DNA of 64,000 nt from positions 1-64,000 of the forward strand of contig JADQCB010000021.1 in NCBI GenBank assembly GCA_016278325.1, written 5' to 3'. Position 1 is the first letter of the stretch; every line of letters begins with the position of its first letter. Below are positions 1-7,779 of this stretch, in pieces. Both the position numbers and the translations under genes were made by a program. The notes beneath the pieces were generated by a model. The model ran no database searches. It was not told the DNA's origin and worked only from the letters and a program-made list of their open reading frames with translations. Source of the stretch: Actibacterium sp. GTDB taxonomy: Bacteria; Pseudomonadota; Alphaproteobacteria; Rhodobacterales; Rhodobacteraceae.

Positions 1-63
1 CGTTGTCGAAATGCCCGATATTGCCGACGATCGCCATGTCCTTCATCGCGCGCATGTCTCGAC
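1..63 (-). pseudogene. Adenosylhomocysteinase fragment, 5' truncated, runs off left edge
   Basis: Read on the minus strand from base 55 to base 1, the sequence encodes MRAMKDMAIVGNIGHFDN, which matches the highly conserved NAD-domain segment of S-adenosylhomocysteine hydrolase. Immediately upstream the frame is lost: bases 63-58 would continue the family pattern as Val-Glu only if one base were restored. Further upstream no AhcY-like residues follow, and an HD-hydrolase gene on the opposite strand occupies the place where the first half of ahcY should lie. In Rhodobacter relatives ahcY sits downstream of regA, so this is probably the scar of a rearrangement. Only about 60 bases are visible, so I cannot tell whether the rest is intact to the left. 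An intact copy would be expected elsewhere in the genome. Confidence 0.5.
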
Positions 64-112
64 AATGTGGCGGCGGTCATGGCAATCCGGCGCCGGAACG
101 AGAGGGAGCGCC

Positions 113-712
113 ATGAAACAACCCCGTGCCTGGCAACGCATGCTTTCAGGTCGCAGGCTGGACCTGCTGGACCCGACACCGGTGGATATCGAGATCGAGG
201 ATATCGCGCACGGCCTGGCCTTCGTTGCGCGCTGGAACGGCCAGACCGAGGGCGACCAGCCCTATTCGGTGGCCGAACATTCGCTTCTGGTCGAACAGAT
301 CTTCCGGCGGATTGCGCCGATCGCGCCGGCACGGTGGCAACTGGCCGCGTTGCTGCATGACGCGCCGGAATATGTCATCGGCGACATGATTTCGCCGGTG
401 AAGGCCGCCATCGGCCCGGGCTACGAGGCGCTCGACGCGCGGCTGTCGGCGGCGATTCACATCCGGTTCGGTCTGCCGGCGCAAATCCCCGCCACGATCA
501 AGAAAAGGATAAAACTGGCCGACAGGATATCGGCCCGACTTGAAGCCACGCAGATCGCGGGGTTCACGGCGGCCGAGGCGGACCGCTTCTTTGGAAAGCC
601 CGATCCGGCCCTGACCGAGGGGCTGGGCATTCATCTTCGCCCCCCGGCCGTGGTGCGCGCGGCATTCACCGCGCGTCACCAGGCATTGCTGGGGCAGGTA
701 TCGGGCGGCTGA
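113..712 (+). CDS. HD-domain hydrolase, YfbR-like
   Basis: A 199-residue soluble protein of the HD metal-dependent phosphohydrolase superfamily. Visible motifs are a His in the YSVAEHS stretch (about residue 55), the HD pair in LLHDAPEY (about residues 83-84) and a downstream Asp in KLADRIS (about residue 143), the usual metal-ligand pattern. Size and the AEHSLLV/HDAPEYVIGD pattern resemble YfbR-type 5'-nucleotidases acting on deoxynucleoside monophosphates, but the substrate cannot be read from the sequence. I chose ATG 113 because AGGGAG lies just upstream. A longer frame opens at base 11 but would overlap the ahcY remnant and has no comparable ribosome-binding site. It stands alone between the remnant and the LysR region. 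Confidence 0.8.
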   Translation: MKQPRAWQRMLSGRRLDLLDPTPVDIEIEDIAHGLAFVARWNGQTEGDQPYSVAEHSLLVEQIFRRIAPIAPARWQLAALLHDAPEYVIGDMISPVKAAIGPGYEALDARLSAAIHIRFGLPAQIPATIKKRIKLADRISARLEATQIAGFTAAEADRFFGKPDPALTEGLGIHLRPPAVVRAAFTARHQALLGQVSGG

Positions 713-721
713 CCGGCCGGA

Positions 722-823
722 TCAGCGCCGCTTAGCGGTGCTGGATTGCCCCGAATGACGCCCATCTCCGCTTTTGCCGGTGCGGGTTGCGGTCATCAGG
801 GTATCTGAAAGAATTCCAAACAT
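722..823 (-). CDS. Possible 33-residue small protein
   Basis: An ATG at base 823 opens a 33-codon minus-strand frame, beginning MFGILSD and ending in a basic tail (TAKRR) before TGA at 724-722. It is preceded by GGGAG eight bases upstream, a better ribosome-binding site than many larger genes here have. The peptide has a short hydrophobic start and a Ser/Thr/Arg-rich remainder. I recognise no family. It lies divergent from the LysR gene, a position where LysR targets are often found, and its last codons overlap a hairpin. It could equally be chance in GC-rich sequence. Confidence 0.3.
   Translation of the reverse strand: MFGILSDTLMTATRTGKSGDGRHSGQSSTAKRR
723..743. terminator. 9-bp hairpin without T tract
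   Basis: CAGCGCCGC, loop TTA, GCGGTGCTG forms a nine-pair stem with one G-T wobble, about ten bases after the HD-hydrolase stop codon. There is no following T run on the plus strand, so it would be a weak intrinsic terminator or a 3'-end stabilising structure at best. It also overlaps the end of the possible small ORF on the other strand. Confidence 0.35.
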
Positions 824-922
824 TTTACAGTCTCCCTTTTTCGAGGTTGCAAGCGGCATATACGGATCCATATCGGGGAAAACGAGTCAGGGATTCTTTC
901 AATATGTCAGGTGAGGTTTCAG

Positions 923-1813
923 ATGGATGAGCTTGACTGGCGCCGCCTGCCGTCGCTCACCGCATTGCGCGCCTTCGAGGCCACCGCGCGGCTGGGCAGT
1001 TTCAGCGCCGCCGCGCGCGAGTTGAACGTGACCCATGCCGCGGTCACGCAGCAGGTGCGCGGGCTTGAGGATTCGCTGGGGGTGACGCTGGCCCAGCGCG
1101 ACGGGCGGGGCGTGTCGCTGACGCCCGACGGGGCGCAGCTGGCCGGGGCGCTGCGCGACGGGTTCGGCACGATCCAGGCCGCCGTGCGCGACCTGCTGAC
1201 GCGCGAGGCCGAGGCGCCGCTGAAGATCTCTCTGACCCCGGCTTTTGCCACGCAATGGCTGATGCCCCGGCTGGGCCGGTTCTGGGATGCGCATTCAGAC
1301 ATCCCGATTTCGCTGCATCCCGAACGCGCCCTGGTCGACCTGCGCCGCGACGGCATGGATCTGGCGATCCGTTTCGGCGAGGGCAACTGGCCCGGCGTCG
1401 AAGAGGTATTCCTGCTGTCGGCCGGTTACGTCATCGTCGCCGCGCCCAGCTTTCTGCGCGGCCGGATTCCCGATCACGACGAGATGACCAGGATGCCCTG
1501 GATCGTCGAGGGTGGCCGCCCCGAGCCGCTGGCCTGGCTGCGCAGCCAGGGGTTCGAGCCCGACAAGCTGAAAATCAACTTCATTCCGACCGACGACCTG
1601 GCGAACGCTGCCGCCTATCAGGGTTACGGCCTTTATGTGGAGCCGGGCGCGCTGGCCATCGAGGACATGAAACAGGGTCGGCTTCAGATGGTTTATACCA
1701 ATTCGGACCGGATTCCGGCCTATTTCCTGGTGACCCGGCCGGGGGTGATGAAGCCGCAGCTGAAAACCTTCATCCGCTGGCTTAAATCCGAGGTCCGCGC
1801 GGCGGGCGCCTAG
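923..1813 (+). CDS. LysR-family transcriptional regulator, GcvA-like
   Basis: A 296-residue DNA-binding regulator. Residues about 5-65 form the winged helix-turn-helix (LPSLTALRAFEATARLGSFS then VTHAAVTQQVRGLE), in the form typical of the GcvA/AmpR subgroup. The rest is the periplasmic-binding-like effector domain (about 90-290). A GTG at 911 is in frame, but ATG 923 is preferred because AGGTGAG lies seven bases before it. It is convergent with regA, and the two stop regions overlap by four bases (1810-1813). The nearest divergent candidate target is the small ORF at 722-823. The effector is unknown, and the GcvA resemblance does not by itself imply control of glycine cleavage. Confidence 0.9.
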   Translation: MDELDWRRLPSLTALRAFEATARLGSFSAAARELNVTHAAVTQQVRGLEDSLGVTLAQRDGRGVSLTPDGAQLAGALRDGFGTIQAAVRDLLTREAEAPLKISLTPAFATQWLMPRLGRFWDAHSDIPISLHPERALVDLRRDGMDLAIRFGEGNWPGVEEVFLLSAGYVIVAAPSFLRGRIPDHDEMTRMPWIVEGGRPEPLAWLRSQGFEPDKLKINFIPTDDLANAAAYQGYGLYVEPGALAIEDMKQGRLQMVYTNSDRIPAYFLVTRPGVMKPQLKTFIRWLKSEVRAAGA

Positions 1814-2364
1814 CGCGGGCTGCGCTTGGCCAGGATGCGTTGCAGCGTGCGCCGGTGCATGTTCAGCCTGCGCGCGGTTTCCGAAACATTGCGGTCGCAC
1901 AGTTCGTAAACGCGCTGGATATGTTCCCAGCGCACGCGGTCTGCCGACATCGGATTATCCGGCGGCGGCGGAAGATCATCCCCCGTGGCAAGCAAGGCCG
2001 CGGTAATGTCATTCGCGTCGGCGGGTTTCGAAAGGTAATCGGTTGCGCCCATCTTGACGGCCGCGACGGCGGTGGCGATGGCCCCGTATCCGGTCAGCAC
2101 CACGATGCGCGCATCCGGCCGCATTTCGCGCAACAGTTCGACCACGTCCAGGCCGTTGCCATCCTCGAGCCGCAGGTCGACCACCGCATAGGCCGGGGCG
2201 CGGCGGCTGACGCTCGCCCGCCCTGCGGCCACGGATTCGGCGATCTCGGGTTCGAAGCCACGCTTTTCCATGGCGCGGGCAAGCCGCCGCAGGAACGACT
2301 CGTCGTCATCGACAAGCAGCAGCGACCTGTCCGCGCCCAAATCGTGCAATTCGCCCTCGGCCAT
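1810..2364 (-). CDS. regA: Global redox response regulator RegA (PrrA/ActR)
   Basis: A 184-residue two-component response regulator, the same length as Rhodobacter RegA/PrrA. The receiver domain spans residues 15-125 with the acidic pocket VDDD (18-21), phospho-acceptor Asp63 in VVDLRLEDG and the conserved Lys in LSKPAD. A four-proline hinge follows, then a Fis-type helix-turn-helix (NVSETARRLNMHRRTLQRI) that is almost invariant in this family. It receives phosphate from RegB and controls respiratory, carbon- and nitrogen-fixation and (where present) photosynthesis genes according to redox state. ATG 2364 is preferred over the upstream in-frame TTG 2370. It follows senC on the same strand, the standard regB/senC/regA arrangement. 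Confidence 0.97.
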   Translation of the reverse strand: MAEGELHDLGADRSLLLVDDDESFLRRLARAMEKRGFEPEIAESVAAGRASVSRRAPAYAVVDLRLEDGNGLDVVELLREMRPDARIVVLTGYGAIATAVAAVKMGATDYLSKPADANDITAALLATGDDLPPPPDNPMSADRVRWEHIQRVYELCDRNVSETARRLNMHRRTLQRILAKRSPR

Positions 2365-2443
2365 GCGCAACCCCCGGTTTGCCTGACGCTTGATCTGGAA
2401 CGCTTCTAGGGGGTTCCGGTGACCGGGTCAATTTAACGCGGCT

Positions 2444-3073
2444 TCATTCGCCGGCCGCGTCGATGAAACACGCGCTGCGCGTCGCCATTTCCTCGGGGGT
2501 TGCCGCGCGGCGGAAGAATTCGACCGTCCCGTGCCCGGGAAGCACCAGATAGGTGAATGTCGAGTGATCGACCAGGTAATACTCCGGATCGCCGCCGTCC
2601 TGCTTGCGAAAATAGGCGCGATAGGCCTTGCTGGCGGCCTTGACCTGGTCGAGGCTTCCGGTCAGCCCGAGCATGCGGGGATGCAGATAATCCGTGAACT
2701 CCCTGACCACCTCGGGCGTATCGCGTTCGGGGTCGACGGATATGAAGATCGGCTTGACATCATACCCGCGCTTTTCCAGCAGATCCACGGTTTCGGCATT
2801 TCTTGCCGTATCGGCCGGGCAGACATCGGGGCAGAAGGTATAGCCGAAATAGATCAGCGACGGTTTGGTAATGACCTCCTTGTTCGTAACGGTCTTGCCG
2901 TTCTCATCGACCAGGGTGAAGGGCCCGCCGATATTGCCCATGCCGCCAGCCACCCGGGATTCGCGGCACTGGGCGAACTGGTCCTCGGGCGCGCGCAGGT
3001 AGGTCCACAATGCCCCGCCCGCGATCAGCGCGGCCACCACCACCGCCGCCAGAATGGCATACAGCCTTGTCAT
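2444..3073 (-). CDS. senC: SCO1/SenC/PrrC family copper chaperone
   Basis: A 209-residue protein with one N-terminal membrane anchor (about residues 5-26) and a periplasmic thioredoxin-like domain. It has the copper-binding residues of the SCO family: CPDVC (Cys81, Cys85) and His170 in LVDHST. SCO proteins deliver copper to the CuA site or help assemble cytochrome oxidases. In Rhodobacter the homologue PrrC/SenC also links cbb3 oxidase activity to the RegB/PrrB kinase. AGGAGC lies about seven bases before ATG 3073. It is transcribed ahead of regA and divergently from regB, with about 95 bases between the senC and regB starts. Confidence 0.96.
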   Translation of the reverse strand: MTRLYAILAAVVVAALIAGGALWTYLRAPEDQFAQCRESRVAGGMGNIGGPFTLVDENGKTVTNKEVITKPSLIYFGYTFCPDVCPADTARNAETVDLLEKRGYDVKPIFISVDPERDTPEVVREFTDYLHPRMLGLTGSLDQVKAASKAYRAYFRKQDGGDPEYYLVDHSTFTYLVLPGHGTVEFFRRAATPEEMATRSACFIDAAGE

Positions 3074-3105
3074 TTCATTGCTCCTGTCCGTTCGATCGCC
3101 GCAGA

Positions 3106-3133
3106 TTGATCCCCTGCCTTGCCGGGATATACA
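3106..3133 (+). promoter_or_regulatory. Candidate sigma70-type promoter for regB
   Basis: TTGATC (3106-3111), a 16-base spacer and TATACA (3128-3133) match the housekeeping promoter at four of six positions in each box. They lie 24-36 bases upstream of the two possible regB start codons. This is pattern matching only. Confidence 0.4.
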
Positions 3134-3168
3134 AGGGATCGTCTTGTCACAGGGATATGGGCCCGATC

Positions 3169-4560
3169 ATGGCCGAACCAAGCACAGCCGGCATTCTCGA
3201 CCAGCAGACGCGCAGCCAGTGGATCCGACTGCGCACGCTGACCGGGTTGCGCTGGGTGGCCATCACCGGCCAGATCGCAGCGATCATCGTGGCACAGACC
3301 TGGTTCGGCCTTGATCTGCCGATCGGCCTGAGCCTTCTTGCCGTGGCCGCGGCGATCATCGCCAATCTCGGCGCCGTTTTCGTCTTTCCCGAGAACAAAC
3401 GCCTGAGCGAACCGCAGGCGACGCTGATGCTTCTTTTCGACCTGGCCCAGCTTGCATTCCTGATTTTCCTGACCGGTGGCCTGCACAATCCCTTCGCGCT
3501 TCTGATGCTGGCGCCCGTCACCGTCGGGGCCAGCGCGCTGCGGCTGCGCTCAACGCTGATACTGGCGATTTCGGCCGGCACATTGCTGACCGGGCTGGCG
3601 TTTTTCCGCGTTCCCCTCGTCACCGTATCGGGCACCCTTCTTGAATTGCCGCCGATATTCGAGTTCGGGTTCTGGCTGGCCAACATCGTCGGCGTGGCCT
3701 TCCTCGCGGTCTACTCGAACCGCGTGATGTCGGAAATCAATTCCATGTCCGATGCCCTTCTGGCGGCGCAAATGGCCCTAGCGCGGGAACAGAAGCTGAC
3801 CGATCTGGGCGGCGTCGTCGCGGCCGCCGCGCATGAGCTGGGCACGCCCCTGGCAACGATAAAGCTGGTCAGCGCCGAATTGATGGAAGACCTTGCCGAC
3901 CGTCCAGAACAGCGCCAGGATGCCGCGCTGATCCGAGATCAGGCCGATCGCTGCCGCGACATCCTGCGCTCGATGGGCCGCGCCGGCAAGAATGACCTCC
4001 AGGTGCAGGTGGTGCCGCTGGCCGATCTGGTCGGCGAAGCGGCCGAGCCACATCAGGCCCGCGGCAAGGTGATCCACTTCCAGCTGTCGCCGGGCCGCCA
4101 CAGCGCCCCGCGCGAGCCGTTGATTCAGCGCCGCCCCGAGATCATTCACGGGCTTCGGAACCTGATTCAGAATGCCGTCGATTTCGCCCGCGCAAATGTC
4201 TGGATCGAGGCGTTCTGGTCCGACGACAGGATCGGCGTGCGAATCATGGATGACGGCCCGGGATTTTCGCCGCAGATGCTGAGCCGGATCGGCGACCCGT
4301 TCATCCGGTCGCGCCGGGACGGCACCGGGCGCGATCCGCGCGCCGGGTATGAAGGGATGGGGCTGGGTCTGTTCATCGCAAAGACGCTTCTCGAACGCTC
4401 GGGGGCCGAGCTGAGCTTTGCCAACGGTGTCGATCCGAATGCCGGGGCCGGCGCGCGTCCGGAACGCTGCGGCGCCGTGGTCGAGGTGATCTGGCCACGC
4501 GGCGCGATCGTCTCGGACTCGGGGGCGGGATTGGGCGAGAACCGGCAATTTACAAGCTGA
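3169..4560 (+). CDS. regB: Redox-sensing histidine kinase RegB (PrrB)
   Basis: A 463-residue inner-membrane sensor kinase. Residues about 25-185 contain six membrane segments, including GGLHNPF (103-109), the GGxxNPF quinone-binding heptapeptide of RegB. The dimerisation/phospho-acceptor box AAAAHELGTPLAT carries His222. Cys262 in ADRCRDILRSMG is the position of the redox-active cysteine of Rhodobacter RegB. The ATPase domain follows with RNLIQNAVDFA (N box), DDGPGF (G1) and GMGLGLFIAKTLLERSG (G2). It autophosphorylates when the quinone pool and disulfide state indicate reducing conditions and passes phosphate to RegA. An ATG at 3157 is also possible (467 residues), but its AGGG is only two bases away; 463 is close to the usual length. 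Confidence 0.96.
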   Translation: MAEPSTAGILDQQTRSQWIRLRTLTGLRWVAITGQIAAIIVAQTWFGLDLPIGLSLLAVAAAIIANLGAVFVFPENKRLSEPQATLMLLFDLAQLAFLIFLTGGLHNPFALLMLAPVTVGASALRLRSTLILAISAGTLLTGLAFFRVPLVTVSGTLLELPPIFEFGFWLANIVGVAFLAVYSNRVMSEINSMSDALLAAQMALAREQKLTDLGGVVAAAAHELGTPLATIKLVSAELMEDLADRPEQRQDAALIRDQADRCRDILRSMGRAGKNDLQVQVVPLADLVGEAAEPHQARGKVIHFQLSPGRHSAPREPLIQRRPEIIHGLRNLIQNAVDFARANVWIEAFWSDDRIGVRIMDDGPGFSPQMLSRIGDPFIRSRRDGTGRDPRAGYEGMGLGLFIAKTLLERSGAELSFANGVDPNAGAGARPERCGAVVEVIWPRGAIVSDSGAGLGENRQFTS

Positions 4561-4582
4561 TCGCGGAATCGCGATCCAATGA

Positions 4583-4599
4583 TTAACCCCGGATTAACC
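4583..4599. promoter_or_regulatory. Full CtrA-type binding site upstream of the PAS gene
   Basis: TTAA (4583-4586), seven bases, then TTAACC (4594-4599) followed by AT. This is the complete TTAA-N7-TTAA consensus of the alphaproteobacterial cell-cycle regulator CtrA, and its second half is the TTAACCAT half-site form. It lies 60 bases before the PAS-protein start and just after a hairpin (4559-4576) at the regB stop. It sits in a GC-rich context where two TTAA words at exact spacing are unlikely by chance. Confidence 0.6.
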
Positions 4600-4658
4600 A
4601 TTCTGACCGGATCCTTGGGCCCAGGGGACGAAAACGAAATCGAAAACGGGTCTCGGCT

Positions 4659-6215
4659 ATGCTGGTCAACTGGGATTTCGCGCTTCTCGTCGCGCTGGTA
4701 TCGCCTGCGGCGGCGCTGGCGGCGCTGTGGGTCGTGTCGCTGCTGCCGGGCTGGCCGCATGTCCGGCGCCCGGCCCCCGGATCCGCCGGTGACACGGAAA
4801 CGGTTTTCCTGTTCGACGGCGAAACGCTGCTCGACGCCACGCCCGCGGCGCGGCGCCTGCTGGCGCAGGCACCGCCGGGCGGCGATGACTGGGCGCGCCT
4901 GGGGGCGCTTTTCGGCCCGCGTTTTGCCGGGTTTTACCCCGAGATGGCCCGCCTGCCCGAAACCGGCATCGCCGAGCTGGACGAGATCGACGGCCCCGCG
5001 CAGCTGCGCGCGACACGGACCGGCAGCGTCGCACGAATTGCCCTGATCGAGAGGGCGCCCAAAGCCGGCGAAGAGGCGATGGATTCGCATTGCCTGCTGG
5101 CGCTCAACAACGAGCTGGAGATCCTGCGCCGGGTCACGGCCCGGATGCCATGCCTTGCCTGGCAGAAAGATGAAGGGGGAAACATAACCTGGGCCAACCG
5201 GGCCTATCTGGCGCTGGTCGAACAGGTTTCCGAGCAGGAGGAAACCCTGGTCTGGCCATTGCCCGCCCTGTTTCCGGCCGACCCCCCGCCAGAGGGCCAG
5301 GCGCAGCGGCAACCGGTCACCCTTGCCGATGGTGAAACCCGGTGGTTCATGCGGTCCTGCATGAAAACGGACGGCATATCGGTGCATTTCGCAATGCCCG
5401 CGGATGACGCCGTCGGTGCCGAGACCGCGTTGGGCAATTTCACGCAGACGCTGACCAAGACATTTGCCGGGCTTCCGACCGGGCTGGCGATATTCGATCG
5501 CGCGCGCAACCTGGTCATGTTCAACCCCGCGCTTGTCGATCTGTGCATGCTGGAGCCCCAGTTCCTGGTTGCGCGCCCGACGCTGACCGCCTTTCTCGAC
5601 AAGCTGCGCGAAAAGCGGATGATCCCCGAACAAAAGGATTACCGGAGCTGGCGCGAAAAGATCACCGCGCTGGAACGCGCGGCCGAAACCGGGCTGTTCC
5701 AGGAGGACTGGACCCTACCCTCGGGCCAGACCTATCGGGTGACGGGGCGGCCGCATCCCGATGGTGCGCTGGCCTTCCTGTTCGAGGATATCAGTTCGGA
5801 AATCTCGCTCACCCGCGGGTTCCGGGCCGAGATCGACATGGGCCAGGCCGTGCTCGACAGCCTGCCCGAGGCGATCGCAGTCTTCTCGCCCGCCGGTGTG
5901 CTTACGCTTTCGAATCGCGCCTATGCCACGCTCTGGGGGTCCGATCCTTCGGTCAGCCTGGCCGATATCAGCATTCACGAGGCCAGCCGCCTGTGGCAAT
6001 CGCGTTGCCGGGACTCCGACATGTGGAACCAGATTCGCAATACCGTGTCGGGCCTTGCCCTGCGGCAGGAACGTGTCGGCACCGTCCGTTTGCGCAAGGG
6101 CGGCACCCTGTCGTGCCGGCTCACGCCGATTGCCGGGGGTGCCACGCTGGTCGGATTTTCGAAAGCCGACGCCGTGACGGATGGCAAGAAGGCGCTTTCG
6201 CTGGCCAATGGCTGA
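4659..6215 (+). CDS. divL: Membrane-anchored PAS-domain protein, probable kinase-less DivL
   Basis: A 518-residue protein with one N-terminal membrane segment (about residues 5-30) and then PAS-like folds at roughly 150-245, 258-380 and 390-500. Typical PAS wording is visible in PTGLAIFDRARNLVMFNPAL and LPEAIAVFSPAGVLTLSNRA. There is no histidine-kinase H box and no ATP-binding N/G boxes: the protein ends after the last PAS domain. In Rhodobacterales the CtrA-pathway regulator DivL is described as a PAS-domain protein. To my recollection divL lies directly before tsaE in alphaproteobacteria, as this gene does. The CtrA box 60 bases upstream supports the link. The DivL name is inference from context; the PAS architecture is seen directly. 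Confidence 0.7.
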   Translation: MLVNWDFALLVALVSPAAALAALWVVSLLPGWPHVRRPAPGSAGDTETVFLFDGETLLDATPAARRLLAQAPPGGDDWARLGALFGPRFAGFYPEMARLPETGIAELDEIDGPAQLRATRTGSVARIALIERAPKAGEEAMDSHCLLALNNELEILRRVTARMPCLAWQKDEGGNITWANRAYLALVEQVSEQEETLVWPLPALFPADPPPEGQAQRQPVTLADGETRWFMRSCMKTDGISVHFAMPADDAVGAETALGNFTQTLTKTFAGLPTGLAIFDRARNLVMFNPALVDLCMLEPQFLVARPTLTAFLDKLREKRMIPEQKDYRSWREKITALERAAETGLFQEDWTLPSGQTYRVTGRPHPDGALAFLFEDISSEISLTRGFRAEIDMGQAVLDSLPEAIAVFSPAGVLTLSNRAYATLWGSDPSVSLADISIHEASRLWQSRCRDSDMWNQIRNTVSGLALRQERVGTVRLRKGGTLSCRLTPIAGGATLVGFSKADAVTDGKKALSLANG

Positions 6216-6257
6216 TCTTCCCTTGCGGGCACGGTTGCGCGCGTTAAGACTGCCGCC

Positions 6258-6755
6258 ATGTCCGGCTCCACCGCATCGTTCCACCGCACCCGAACCCTGC
6301 GCTCTGCCGCGCAGACCACGGCGCTCGCGCGGCGGATGGCTGCGGGTTTGCGAGCCGGGGACGTGTTGCTGCTGGAAGGCCCGATCGGTGCCGGCAAGAC
6401 TCATTTTGCGCGGGCGCTTATCCAGGCCCGGCTTGCCGATGTCGATGCGCTCGAAGATGTGCCCTCGCCGACCTATACGCTGGTCCAGGTCTACCAGGCC
6501 GGCCCGCTCGCGATCTGGCATGCCGATCTCTACCGCCTCGGGCATCCGGACGAGGTTCAGGAACTCGGCCTTGTCGAAGCTTTCGAATCCGCGCTCTGCC
6601 TGGTCGAATGGCCGGATCGTCTGGGCGACCTGACGCCGCCCGGCGCCTTGCGAATCCGCTTTGCGCCCGGTGGCGGCGAGGAGTCGCGCGATGTGACCAT
6701 GACTTCGGACGATCCGCACTGGGCCGCGCGCCTGGCGGAGGTCGCGGATGCCTGA
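6258..6755 (+). CDS. tsaE: tRNA t6A37 biosynthesis ATPase TsaE
   Basis: A 165-residue P-loop ATPase (YjeE family) that works with TsaB and TsaD to form N6-threonylcarbamoyladenosine at position 37 of ANN-decoding tRNAs. Walker A reads EGPIGAGKTHFAR (about residues 42-54). The conserved SPTYTLVQVY and WHADLYRL segments follow, and VEWPDR lies near the C terminus. The length is normal. The stop codon lies inside the first codons of the kinase gene (8-base overlap), so the two are probably translationally coupled. The start has no strong ribosome-binding site. Confidence 0.95.
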   Translation: MSGSTASFHRTRTLRSAAQTTALARRMAAGLRAGDVLLLEGPIGAGKTHFARALIQARLADVDALEDVPSPTYTLVQVYQAGPLAIWHADLYRLGHPDEVQELGLVEAFESALCLVEWPDRLGDLTPPGALRIRFAPGGGEESRDVTMTSDDPHWAARLAEVADA

Positions 6756-7779
6756 GCGGACCCGCTTGCTGAACGACTTCCTGACCCATGCGGGCTGGGG
6801 CCATGCCGACCGCACCCTGCTGGCCGGCGATGCTTCGAACCGGCGCTATGACAGGTTGCACGATCGGCTGACCGGCAAGACCGCGGTCGTCATGGATGCG
6901 CCGCCCGACCGGGGCGAGGACGTGCGCCCCTTCATCCGCATCACCCATTACCTGGAAAGCCTGGGGCTGAGCCCGCCGGCCATCCGCGCCGCCGACCCAA
7001 GGCACGGTTTCCTGCTGCTCGAGGATCTTGGCAATGACCTGTTCGCCCGGGCCATCCGGGTCGAGCCGCGCCTGGAATGTCCGCTCTATGAATCCGCGAC
7101 CGATATCCTGGTCGCCCTTCACCAGCACGAGCCGCCGCCGGACCTGGCTGCCTATGACCCGTCGGCAATGGCCGAGCAGGCGATGCTTCCGTTCGACTGG
7201 TATTGTCGCGGGACCACGGGGATTGCCGCCCCGTCCTGCCAAAGGGCCGCGTTTCAAGCCGAAATGGAGGCACTGCTGCGCGCGATCTGGCCAAAGCGTC
7301 CGGTCGTCGTTCTGCGCGACTTTCACGCCGAGAACCTGTTATGGTTGCCCATGCGCAAGGGGATCAAGCGTGTCGGCCTGCTGGATTACCAGGATGCGCT
7401 GCTGGGCCATCCGGCCTATGATCTGGTTTCGCTGTTGCAGGACGCGCGCCGCGACGTGCCCGGCGATTTGCGCGAGGCGATGCTGAGGCGATATATCGCG
7501 GCCACCAACCGTGATGATGCCCGCTTTCGTGCCGATTGTGCCGTGATCGGCGCACAGCGGAACCTGCGGATCCTCGGTGTTTTCGCCCGGCTCAGCCTGC
7601 ATTTCGGAAAACCCCATTATGTCGACATGATTCCGCGTGTCTGGGCGCATCTGATGACGGATCTCGCCCATCCGGATCTTTCGACGATCCGGGCGCAGAT
7701 CCTGGCCCTGCTTCCTGCCCCCGATCACGCCAATCTGAAAAGGATGAAAGACCAATGCGGAACCCTCCCGACGCGCTGA
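6748..7779 (+). CDS. amgK: Aminoglycoside-phosphotransferase-like sugar kinase AmgK
   Basis: A 343-residue kinase-fold protein. AmgK phosphorylates cell-wall-derived N-acetylmuramate (and GlcNAc) at C1 in the recycling route that bypasses MurNAc-6-phosphate. The family features are the N-terminal GDASNRRYDR loop, LLLEDLGNDLF, the catalytic loop VVLRDFHAENLLW (Asp and Asn; about residues 189-201) and LLDYQDALLGHPAYDL (metal-binding Asp). The partner uridylyltransferase gene follows and overlaps its end by 25 bases, which supports AmgK rather than an antibiotic-modifying enzyme. It starts inside the end of tsaE. Confidence 0.88.
   Translation: MPERTRLLNDFLTHAGWGHADRTLLAGDASNRRYDRLHDRLTGKTAVVMDAPPDRGEDVRPFIRITHYLESLGLSPPAIRAADPRHGFLLLEDLGNDLFARAIRVEPRLECPLYESATDILVALHQHEPPPDLAAYDPSAMAEQAMLPFDWYCRGTTGIAAPSCQRAAFQAEMEALLRAIWPKRPVVVLRDFHAENLLWLPMRKGIKRVGLLDYQDALLGHPAYDLVSLLQDARRDVPGDLREAMLRRYIAATNRDDARFRADCAVIGAQRNLRILGVFARLSLHFGKPHYVDMIPRVWAHLMTDLAHPDLSTIRAQILALLPAPDHANLKRMKDQCGTLPTR

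Noticed and set aside
6580-6600. TTCGAATCC-like T-loop word suggesting a tRNA
   Set aside because: It lies within tsaE and no acceptor stem or anticodon arm surrounds it; no tRNA was found anywhere in the window.
6748-7779. Aminoglycoside antibiotic resistance kinase
   Set aside because: The kinase fold is shared, but overlap with murU and the LRDFHAENLLW loop fit the MurNAc/GlcNAc kinase AmgK better.
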